5,999 nucleotides of DNA from Sphingomonadaceae bacterium (lineage in GTDB: Bacteria > Pseudomonadota > Alphaproteobacteria > Sphingomonadales > Sphingomonadaceae), in the NCBI GenBank assembly GCA_009923795.1, contig RFSU01000140.1, forward strand, positions 1-5,999, written 5' to 3'. Below the pieces are notes generated by a model. That model was not told the origin of the DNA, made no database searches, and saw only the letters and a list, made by a program, of their open reading frames with translations. A program made the position numbers and the translations under genes. The number at the start of each line of letters is the position of its first letter. The stretch's first letter is position 1. Below, in pieces: positions 1 through 5,361 of this stretch.

Positions 1-658
1 CGAAGCGTCGTCGGCCCGATAAATGGTAGATAGAGATAGGGGCCGGATTTCACGCCATAATAGCCCATCGTATAGGCAAAGCCATTGACCCGACGCGGCA
101 GATGGAACGGCTTTTTCTTCGCCACATCAACCAGCCCGGCAATGCCAATGGTTGAGTTAATCGCAAACCGGCCCACGGTCTTTGCGGCCTTGCCCGGCTT
201 AATCTGAAGCAGGAAATTCACGAAGATGATCGGCTCGCCAATATTGGAGAGGAAGTTGCGAATGCCAGATCGGAACGGCCCGGGAATTTTCTGTCGATAG
301 GCAATGGCGACCGGGCCGACAAAGGCTTTGTCGACCGACTGGATGACCTCAAAGCTGGTTTCATTGAGATTTTCGAGCGGATCGGCGGCAATGGCACGCC
401 GTTTCGCTGTCACCACGATATCTTCAGGCGGCGCATCTGCAAGCAAAGACGGGGGAGCCGAAGGCAAGATCACATTGGTCGGCGCATCGGCAGGGCCGAA
501 GGCAAAATCACATGGGTCGGCGCATCCGCGGGTAGGGACGATACATCTTGCGCCACGGGCTCTGCCTCAACGCCTGTGCCAGCCAAAGTCAGGGCCAAAA
601 ATGATGCCGTTACGCTCAAAACGCGTCCTTCCAGATGGGTTTGGCGGCTTTTTGACAC
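1..658 (-). CDS. mlaA: MlaA (VacJ) family outer-membrane lipid-asymmetry protein, 3' end outside window, apparent frameshift near 494
   Basis: MlaA proteins sit in the outer membrane and, with the Mla ABC system, return misplaced phospholipids to the inner membrane. Two frames must be joined. The first (658 to about 495) begins at a GTG directly after an in-frame stop and encodes a signal peptide with core SVTASFLALTLAGTGVEA, then the first PADAPTHVILPSA unit. The second (about 494 to 1) carries the family signatures: DPLENLNE at 383-360, then RNFLSNIGEP, INSTIGIAGLVDVA, VNGFAYTMGYYG and YLYLPFIGPTT at the left edge. The first frame stops at 470-472. The second has no ATG before the conserved core, so a one-base frameshift in the GGG run at 493-495 is the simplest reading. 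A TTG at 619-617, preceded by AAGGA, is an alternative start. No Cys follows the hydrophobic core, so there is no lipobox and signal-peptidase I export is likely. About 219 residues are visible; the C-terminal tail is missing. Confidence 0.85.
457..532 (-). repeat. 38-bp imperfect tandem duplication inside mlaA
   Basis: Two adjacent copies, 457-494 and 495-532, match at 34 of 38 positions. Read on the minus strand they encode PADAPTHVILPSA and PADAPTNVILPSA. Three of the four differences are synonymous when both copies are read in the same amino-acid frame, which suggests both were translated in phase after the duplication. The unit length is not a multiple of three, so the copies now lie in different frames. 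Removing one copy, or adding one base at the junction, restores a single mlaA frame. Confidence 0.9.
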
Positions 659-730
659 TCAGGCTGCGCCTGAAAAGCCTTTCAATGGTCGGCTTCCCTA
701 GCTGATCCAAGGTGATTACGCACCCCCTAT

Positions 731-755
731 ACACATTGCCAAATAGGCAAGGTGT
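731..755. promoter_or_regulatory. Inverted repeat in the mlaA / photolyase-like divergent intergenic region
   Basis: The arms ACACATTGCC (731-740) and GGCAAGGTGT (746-755) are complementary at 9 of 10 positions around the spacer AAATA. The element lies 25 bp before the ATG at 780 and 73 bp before the mlaA GTG at 658. Its dyad symmetry and place between divergent genes fit an operator for a dimeric regulator. An RNA hairpin in either leader is the alternative. No convincing -35/-10 pair was found in 659-779 on either strand. Confidence 0.45.
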
Positions 756-779
756 CGGAAAATCCCCACACGGCGTCTC

Positions 780-1934
780 ATGACTGCTCATTTTCTCCGC
801 CCGGCAACGCGTGCCGCCGCCCTGTCTGCGCTTAATGCCTTCCTCCCCCATGCCGGGCGCGCCTATGCCGCTGAGCGGAACTATGATCTTGGCCCGCAAG
901 ATCGGCACAATATCTCCTGCCTTTCCCCCTATATCCGCCTCCGGCTCCTAACCGAGGAGGAGGTGATCCGCGCCGTGCTTGCCCGCCACTGCTTTGTGGA
1001 TGCACAAAAATTTGTTCAGGAAGTCTTCTGGCGCACCTATTGGAAGGGCTGGCTGGAAATGCGGCCCAGCATCTGGCGGGATTGGCAAGCCGAACTTGCC
1101 CTATTGGACACCAACGCGCCGAACGTTCGAGCCACGACAGAGGGCCGGACAGGCATTGGTTGCTTTGACATCTGGGCGCGCGAATTGGTCGATACGGGCT
1201 ATTTGCACAATCACGCACGCATGTGGTTTGCCAGCATCTGGATCTTTACGCTCGGCCTGCCTTGGCAATTGGGGGCCGCCTTTTTCCTGCGGCATTTGCT
1301 GGATGGCGATCCAGCCTCCAACACCCTGTCTTGGCGCTGGGTGGCGGGCCTCCAGACCTTGGGGAAGACCTATCTGGCAACGCCGGAGAATATTACGACT
1401 TTCACCAAAGGGCGGTTTCACCCCGGCCCTTTGGCCCACCGCCCCGGCCCGCAGCCTGAGCCAGCACCGCCGCCCGGCTCCCTACCCGTGGCTGACGCTT
1501 CACCCGCCGGGCCGACGCTCCTTTTGTTAACGCAAGAAGATTTGCACGCCGAAACGCTGCCGCTGGGAAAGGCGGAGATTGTCGGCATCGCAGCCCTTGA
1601 ACCCCAAAATGAGACTGTCAGCACGATAGTCGCAGGCTTTCGGGCCGCCGCGCTGGAGGATGGCCTGCGACGGGCCGCCGCTCATTTCGGCGCGCCGATC
1701 CTGACCGGCGATGCGCTGGCGCTGGCCCATCAATTGGGTGTGTCGCAAATCGTGACCGCCTATGCGCCCATCGGGCCAATCGCAGATCAGTTGACGGCAC
1801 TGGCAGAGGCTGGCTCTGCTGAAGGTGTCACGCTCCTTCGTGTCCGGCGCGATTGGGACACCGCCGCGTGGCCACATGCGACCAAAGGCTTTTTCCCGTT
1901 TCGGGAGAAAATTCCCACGCTGCTGCCCCGATGA
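780..1934 (+). CDS. Photolyase/cryptochrome-superfamily FAD-binding protein with reversed domain order
   Basis: 384 aa. Residues 1-212 match the C-terminal FAD-binding half of photolyases: SCLSPYIRLRLLT (46-58), QEVFWRTYWKGW (80-91, with E81 and W84 at substrate-site positions), GYLHNHARM (140-148) and LLDGDPASNTLSWRW (173-187). Against E. coli PhrB, aligned by eye, N144, R147, W162, D175, D177, N181 and W185 match N341, R344, W359, D372, D374, N378 and W382; the W306 position is Leu. No alpha/beta antenna domain precedes this fold. A Pro-rich linker (about 213-245) instead leads to an alpha/beta-looking region (246-384) ending in ATKGFFPFREKIPTLL, which resembles the end of the photolyase N-terminal domain. 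The start at 780 has only a weak Shine-Dalgarno sequence. The stop overlaps the next gene as ATGA, so the two are translationally coupled. FAD binding is likely. Repair, light-sensing or another role cannot be decided from the sequence. Confidence 0.85.
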   Translation: MTAHFLRPATRAAALSALNAFLPHAGRAYAAERNYDLGPQDRHNISCLSPYIRLRLLTEEEVIRAVLARHCFVDAQKFVQEVFWRTYWKGWLEMRPSIWRDWQAELALLDTNAPNVRATTEGRTGIGCFDIWARELVDTGYLHNHARMWFASIWIFTLGLPWQLGAAFFLRHLLDGDPASNTLSWRWVAGLQTLGKTYLATPENITTFTKGRFHPGPLAHRPGPQPEPAPPPGSLPVADASPAGPTLLLLTQEDLHAETLPLGKAEIVGIAALEPQNETVSTIVAGFRAAALEDGLRRAAAHFGAPILTGDALALAHQLGVSQIVTAYAPIGPIADQLTALAEAGSAEGVTLLRVRRDWDTAAWPHATKGFFPFREKIPTLLPR

Positions 1935-3457
1935 CACTCCAGATTCTCTGGTTCAAACGCGACCTTCGATTGGCCGATCATGTCGCCCTGCACGAGGCAG
2001 CACGCCATGGGCCGGTTTTGCCGCTGGTGATTATAGAACCGGATTATTGGCGCTTGCCCGACACGTCCTGTCGCCAATGGGCGTTCTGGCGCGGCTGCAT
2101 TGACGATCTAGGCAATGCCATTGCGGCACAACAGGGCAGTCTCATGATCCAGACCGGCGATGCGGTTGAGATTTTTGAGGATCTGCGCCGAGACTATGGC
2201 CCTTTTACGCTCTGGTCGCATGAAGAAACGGGCAATGGGTGGACATATAAGCGGGATCGGCGCGTCAAGATCTGGGCGAAGCGTCAGGGCATCGATTGGC
2301 AGGAGCGGCGGAATTTTGGCGTCGTCCGGGGCTCAAAGGTCAATCGGGATCGCTGGGCCGGACAATGGGAGCGGCTTATGTCTGCCCCATCTTTGCCCCC
2401 GCCCAAGGTGGACTGGGCGGCCTCCCGCCCAAATTCTCTTCCGGCCACACCGGGGCTCGACTTGGACGATGATGGCATCCGGCATTTGCAGAAACCGGGT
2501 CGGGCCGCGGGGCTCGATCTTCTGGAGAGCTTTCTGAACAAACGCGGCCAAAACTACACTCGGGAAATGTCCTCTCCCGTCACGGCGGAGGAGGCCTGTT
2601 CGCGCCTGTCCCCCTATCTGGCCTATGGCGCGCTCTCGATGCGCGAGGTGCTTCAGGCTGCACAAAGCCGGATGACAGACCTCCACACAAGCGAGGTCGG
2701 CAGCCGAACCCGCTGGGCTCAGTCCATGCGCTCCTTCATCGCGCGCCTGCATTGGCATTGCCACTTCATCCAAAAGCTGGAGAGTGAGCCCGCCATTGAA
2801 CGCCACTCCTTTGCCCGCATTTATGAGGGCATGCGGCCCAGCCCGGCCAATCCAGACATGATGGCAGCTTGGGCCGATGGGCGAACGGGCTATCCCTTTA
2901 TCGATGCAGCGATGCGCTACCTGACGGCCCATGGCTGGATCAATTTTCGCATGCGGGCCATGCTCATGTCCTTTGCCACCTATGATTTGTGGCTGCCCTG
3001 GCAAGAAGCGGGCCTGACACTGGCGCGTAAATTTGTTGATTACGAACCCGGCATTCACTGGTCACAATGTCAGATGCAGTCTGGTGAGACGGGCATTAAC
3101 ACGGTGCGGGTCTATTCCCCCGTAAAGCAAGGCCATGATCAAGATCCAACGGGCGACTTTATTCGACAATGGGTGCCCGAACTCGCCCATCTGCGCGGCC
3201 CGCTGATTCATGAACCCTGGCGGCTTGGGCCAGAGGCGGCGCCAGATTATCCGCGCCCCATCGTTGACCACAAAGTTGCGTCCGCTTTTGCCAAGGAGCA
3301 GATTTTTGCTCGCCGCAAACGCGCCGACGCGCGGGCAGAAGCCTCTGCGGTATTTCAAAAACACGGGTCGCGCGCGGGGCCAAGGGCACGCCGGGGCGCA
3401 ACTGCTCGGCGCACGCGTGCAACGGCCAAAGACGCGCAAATGGCCTTTGACCTATAG
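1931..3457 (+). CDS. Cryptochrome/deoxyribodipyrimidine photo-lyase family protein
   Basis: 508 aa from the ATG at 1931, which overlaps the upstream TGA; an in-frame ATG at 1853 lies inside the previous gene and is rejected. Order is canonical: an alpha/beta domain opening with LQILWFKRDLRLADH (residues 3-17) and containing LWSHEETGNGWTYKRD, then the FAD-binding domain with RLSPYLAYGALS, RSFIARLHWHCHFIQKLE, GRTGYPFIDAAMRYL (317-331), HGWINFRMRAM, FVDYEPGIHWSQCQMQSG (368-385) and GDFIRQWVPEL. Family members repair UV pyrimidine dimers with FADH- and light, or act as cryptochromes. Aligned by eye with E. coli PhrB, W359 is kept (W357), but W382 falls on C380, W306 on Ser, N378 on H376 and N341 on F339, so the photoreduction path is atypical. 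The Cys pattern does not suggest the Fe-S photolyase class. The tail is Arg/Ala-rich and ends in FDL. The substrate is uncertain. Confidence 0.92.
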   Translation: MTLQILWFKRDLRLADHVALHEAARHGPVLPLVIIEPDYWRLPDTSCRQWAFWRGCIDDLGNAIAAQQGSLMIQTGDAVEIFEDLRRDYGPFTLWSHEETGNGWTYKRDRRVKIWAKRQGIDWQERRNFGVVRGSKVNRDRWAGQWERLMSAPSLPPPKVDWAASRPNSLPATPGLDLDDDGIRHLQKPGRAAGLDLLESFLNKRGQNYTREMSSPVTAEEACSRLSPYLAYGALSMREVLQAAQSRMTDLHTSEVGSRTRWAQSMRSFIARLHWHCHFIQKLESEPAIERHSFARIYEGMRPSPANPDMMAAWADGRTGYPFIDAAMRYLTAHGWINFRMRAMLMSFATYDLWLPWQEAGLTLARKFVDYEPGIHWSQCQMQSGETGINTVRVYSPVKQGHDQDPTGDFIRQWVPELAHLRGPLIHEPWRLGPEAAPDYPRPIVDHKVASAFAKEQIFARRKRADARAEASAVFQKHGSRAGPRARRGATARRTRATAKDAQMAFDL

Positions 3458-3465
3458 CCGCTTAT

Positions 3466-4596
3466 TTAACCCACCTGCCGCCGCAAAAAGGCGCGCTCTA
3501 ACGCGGCGACATGGCTGTCTATGCCATTGTCTATCGACCAGCGCTGGGCGGTCTCGTGCAAATTGGTGGGGCGAGGCTCGGCCAGTCGGGCGAGAATCAG
3601 GCTGGCGATGGCGGCGGGCGTCTCCTCCTCAATAATCCCACACCCCTGCGATATTTCGAGCAACGCACGAGCGCTTAGAAAACAATTGGTCGACACAACC
3701 GGGCAATTGACGGCCATTGCCTCCAACACCACAGCGGGCAGGCCCTCAAACACTGAGGTTAAGACCATCAAATCTGCGCGGCGCAGCAAATCTGTGACAT
3801 CCGCCACAAAGCCCAAGAGGGTGACCCGATCTTCCAGCCCATGCGCCTTCACAATCGCTTCCAGCTTCGCGCGCTCCCCGCCCTCTCCGGCGATGACGAG
3901 GCAGGCAGCATCGGGAGAGATATGGGCAAAAGCTTCCACCAAAAGATCGAGCCGTTTCTGCGGCGCAAGCCTGCCAGCGGCCAAAACAAGCGGCGGCCCT
4001 TCGCGGGCGGGGCGTTGAAAGGGCGCGAGCATCGCCTGCGTCACATAGGGGTTTTGGACGGCCGCAATTTTATCGGCAGCATGAGGAAATTCACGGGCGA
4101 GCAAGGCTTGCTCTGCGTCGCACAGGGGCCAGATCGCGTCGGCGGCGTCAAAGGCCCAGACATAGCAAAGGCGGCGCACCGTCTCGCCCAATCCTTTTGC
4201 GCCCGGGCGCACAATTGGGTTGGTTGTTTTAAGGGCGACCGCGCTTTCCCTCAGGCCCGCGACAAAGCGGCCCAGACAGGTGATCAGGTTCACATTGTTG
4301 GCCGTCGAAATCAGGCCCTGTGGCCGTGTGCGTCGCAAGGCCCGGACAAAGGCGGGAAACAGCCGCACCAAGTCCCACGCCCGGCTGCCGGACGATGCGC
4401 CAAGAAAAGTCAGCTTCACATTGGCTGGCAGGATCGGCATCAACGCCTCCTCCGCCTGTCCACCGCGGGCAAAAATGAAAAGCTCCGTCGCATAATCTCT
4501 CTCGGCAAATCCTTTCGCCAAAAGAGCAGCAGCAACCCGGTCTGTGCCGCCCTGGCTAAAGCTATGCAGGACGAGACCAACGGACTTTCGATGCAT
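3466..4596 (-). CDS. Glycosyltransferase family 4 (GT-B fold) protein
   Basis: 376 aa from the ATG at 4596; a TTG twelve bases upstream (4608) is in frame but less likely, since GGGG lies at a fair distance before the ATG. GT4 enzymes are cytoplasmic or membrane-associated retaining transferases that move a sugar from a nucleotide-sugar donor to an acceptor, often in capsule, LPS or exopolysaccharide assembly. Numbered from the ATG, the N-terminal acceptor half has the Gly-rich loop SFSQGGTDRV (about 12-21). The C-terminal donor half has LAAGRLAPQKRLDLLVEAF (about 205-223), VIAGEGGERAKLE, VTLLGFVADVTDLLRRADL and FEGLPAVVLEAM, whose two Glu residues (about 284 and 292) form the EX7E donor-binding motif. 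No transmembrane segment is obvious. The gene is convergent with the photolyase-like operon, with 8 bp between stops. Sugar and acceptor are unknown, and no other polysaccharide gene is in view. Confidence 0.93.
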   Translation of the reverse strand: MHRKSVGLVLHSFSQGGTDRVAAALLAKGFAERDYATELFIFARGGQAEEALMPILPANVKLTFLGASSGSRAWDLVRLFPAFVRALRRTRPQGLISTANNVNLITCLGRFVAGLRESAVALKTTNPIVRPGAKGLGETVRRLCYVWAFDAADAIWPLCDAEQALLAREFPHAADKIAAVQNPYVTQAMLAPFQRPAREGPPLVLAAGRLAPQKRLDLLVEAFAHISPDAACLVIAGEGGERAKLEAIVKAHGLEDRVTLLGFVADVTDLLRRADLMVLTSVFEGLPAVVLEAMAVNCPVVSTNCFLSARALLEISQGCGIIEEETPAAIASLILARLAEPRPTNLHETAQRWSIDNGIDSHVAALERAFLRRQVG

Positions 4597-4666
4597 GATT
4601 GACCCCAAACGCGTTTACACGGCCGTCACATGGGAAATTGTGTGAAGACGGCCCACGGTCAATCAT
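4595..4666 (-). promoter_or_regulatory. Nested inverted repeats spanning the glycosyltransferase leader and start codon
   Basis: The perfect outer arms ATGATTGACC (4595-4604) and GGTCAATCAT (4657-4666) enclose a second perfect pair, GGCCGTC (4621-4627) and GACGGCC (4647-4653), with a further short pairing of CACA (4627-4630) and TGTG (4641-4644) inside. A separate 10-bp palindrome, AAACGCGTTT, sits at 4607-4616. In minus-strand RNA the outer stem would pair the first two bases of the ATG at 4596 and part of the upstream GGGG ribosome-binding stretch, so the structure could hide translation initiation. As DNA, the same symmetry could be a set of operators. A 34-codon minus-strand reading frame starts in the upstream arm at 4666 and overlaps the glycosyltransferase start out of frame. 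Confidence 0.5.
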
Positions 4667-4667
4667 A

Positions 4668-4673
4668 GTTATA
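4668..4673 (-). promoter_or_regulatory. Possible -10 hexamer for the glycosyltransferase gene
   Basis: On the minus strand this reads TATAAC, five of six matches to the sigma-70 -10 consensus. No acceptable -35 lies 16-18 bp upstream. A start about 7 bp downstream would place the 5' end inside the outer arm of the inverted repeat at 4657-4666, shortening but not abolishing that stem. Confidence 0.22.
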
Positions 4674-4780
4674 CATGTTGGTTTTTTGAAGATGTATTTG
4701 AGAAAGCGGGCGCGCTGTGCGCAAGCAGCCTCAGGGAGCATGGCGCCGCCACCCAGAAAGTTTTTTGTAATTAAGGGGAA

Positions 4781-4856
4781 TGGTGGAGCCTAGGGGAGTC
4801 GAACCCCTGACCTCTACACTGCCAGTGTAGCGCTCTACCAGCTGAGCTAAGGCCCC
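4781..4856 (-). tRNA. tRNA-Ala (anticodon GGC)
   Basis: The 76-nt minus-strand sequence folds as a full cloverleaf. The acceptor is GGGGCCT with AGGCTCC and includes the G3:U70 pair that marks tRNA-Ala. The D stem is GCTC/GAGC, the anticodon stem CTACA/TGTAG with loop CTGGCAG (anticodon GGC, reading GCC/GCU), and the T stem AGGGG/CCCCT with loop TTCGACT. The discriminator is A and the CCA end is encoded. No T-rich terminator follows on the minus strand, so the transcript may run toward the glycosyltransferase gene. Confidence 0.97.
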
Positions 4857-4863
4857 ATTCGGA

Positions 4864-4888
4864 GGCGCGCCTTTATGTCAGGCGCGCC
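4864..4888 (-). other. Hairpin-forming GGCGCGCC repeat just upstream of the tRNA
   Basis: Two copies of the self-complementary octamer GGCGCGCC (4864-4871 and 4881-4888) flank a 9-base spacer, so minus-strand RNA could form an 8-bp GC stem. It ends 7 bases before the tRNA 5' end. It could mark the boundary of a precursor transcript or act as a poorly formed terminator for the FYDLN-acid gene. There is no T run after it. Confidence 0.4.
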
Positions 4889-4894
4889 CCGGTT

Positions 4895-4910
4895 GCAACC
4901 CTAAGGTTGC
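4895..4910 (-). terminator. Possible weak hairpin terminator after the FYDLN-acid gene
   Basis: On the minus strand GCAACC and GGTTGC pair around the tetraloop TTAG, starting 10 bases after the stop codon at 4921. The stem is perfect but only 6 bp long and no T tract follows. Efficient intrinsic termination is therefore doubtful, and read-through into the tRNA is possible. Confidence 0.3.
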
Positions 4911-4920
4911 GGTTATGCGA

Positions 4921-5244
4921 TCAATTTTCGTCGTTGGCGTCGCTCGTATTGACGCCCAGATCATCATCGCCACCCAAATCGACATCGTCATTCGGCGACG
5001 GTTCTGCGGCGTCATCGACATCCAGATCCAAATCCGCACCCAAATCTGCGTCGGCTTCCACCACGGCACCTGCCGCAGGCGCAGCTTCTTCAAAGGGAAG
5101 CGGTTGTTTCGATTTCAGAACTGGTTCCGGGATCCAAGCATAGCTGCACGAAATGCAGGTCACTGGATCATCCTTGGTCAGATCATAAAAACGGGTCGCG
5201 CATTTCGGACATGTACGCTTGGTACCCCATTCAGGCTTCACCAT
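4921..5244 (-). CDS. FYDLN-acid family zinc-ribbon protein (TIGR02300-like)
   Basis: 107 aa. The start MVKPEWGTKRTCPKCATRFYDL is diagnostic of the FYDLN-acid family of alphaproteobacteria. Cys12/Cys15 (CPKC) and Cys30/Cys33 (CISC) form a putative zinc ribbon; the FYDL signature is at 19-22, with Thr in place of the usual Asn at 23. After a Pro-rich hinge (about 38-60) the tail (about 64-107) is strongly acidic, with repeated ADLDLDVDD-like stretches. There is no signal peptide or membrane segment, so a cytoplasmic protein is expected. The molecular function of the family is not established. The gene is divergent from aroA across 112 bp, an arrangement I associate with this family in alphaproteobacteria. 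An AAAGG lies about 11 bases before the ATG. Confidence 0.93.
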   Translation of the reverse strand: MVKPEWGTKRTCPKCATRFYDLTKDDPVTCISCSYAWIPEPVLKSKQPLPFEEAAPAAGAVVEADADLGADLDLDVDDAAEPSPNDDVDLGGDDDLGVNTSDANDEN

Positions 5245-5285
5245 CAGACTATAAGCCTTTCAAACTAGAAGAATCGTTTAGCCGG

Positions 5286-5299
5286 GGAACATATGTCCC
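5286..5299. promoter_or_regulatory. Near-palindrome between the FYDLN-acid gene and aroA
   Basis: The core ACATATGT (5289-5296) is a perfect palindrome. The flanks GGa and cCC extend the symmetry to 14 bp with one mismatched pair. Lying midway between divergent genes, it is a candidate operator. No regulator binding site I know is matched, and no clear promoter hexamers were identified nearby. Confidence 0.3.
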
Positions 5300-5319
5300 T
5301 AGCAATCGGCGCGCGCCTT

Positions 5320-5361
5320 GCCATAGCGTGACGCCGCTGTCAAAGACACGAACGCTATGGC
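5320..5361 (+). promoter_or_regulatory. Perfect 10-bp inverted repeat enclosing the aroA start codon
   Basis: The arms GCCATAGCGT (5320-5329) and ACGCTATGGC (5352-5361) are perfectly complementary across a 22-base loop, which itself holds a 4-bp hairpin, TGTC/GACA (5338-5341 and 5345-5348). The downstream arm contains the aroA ATG at 5357-5359. No clear Shine-Dalgarno sequence precedes that ATG. In RNA the stem would hide the start codon; in DNA it could be an operator over the start region. Which applies depends on where transcription begins. Confidence 0.5.

Noticed and set aside
471..473. Internal GTG as the true mlaA start, avoiding a frameshift
   Set aside because: No Shine-Dalgarno sequence precedes it and the product would lack a signal peptide, whereas a clear one is encoded immediately upstream in the other frame.
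705..764. sigma-70 promoter for the photolyase-like operon (TATACA at 728-733 or TTGCCA at 736-741)
   Set aside because: Neither element has a partner hexamer at acceptable spacing.
567..908. 113-codon minus-strand reading frame crossing the divergent intergenic region
   Set aside because: It overlaps the start of the photolyase-like gene, ends inside the mlaA signal-peptide region and has no recognisable motif. The signal peptide in the neighbouring frame explains this region better.
979..1530. 183-codon plus-strand reading frame inside the first photolyase-like gene
   Set aside because: It is out of frame with the strong FAD-binding motifs and has a composition typical of a GC-rich shadow frame.
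2333..3058. 241-codon minus-strand reading frame opposite the second photolyase-like gene
   Set aside because: It lies antisense to an unambiguous family member, has no domain of its own and mirrors the third-position GC bias of the real gene.
1931..3457. Fe-S bacterial cryptochrome/photolyase (PhrB of Agrobacterium type)
   Set aside because: The expected Cys ligand arrangement is not visible, and the RLHWHCHFIQKLE and MQSGETGINT motifs point to another branch.
4751..4770. T6 run after a GC-rich stretch as a plus-strand terminator
   Set aside because: No plus-strand gene lies upstream that needs it, and no strong stem directly precedes the T run.
4599..4793. 64-codon plus-strand reading frame running into the tRNA
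   Set aside because: It has no ribosome-binding site or family resemblance, and overlaps the inverted repeats and the tRNA 3' end.
4740..4800. tRNA-Ala 3' end as a phage or island attachment site
   Set aside because: No integrase gene or second copy of the tRNA 3' sequence is seen in the window.
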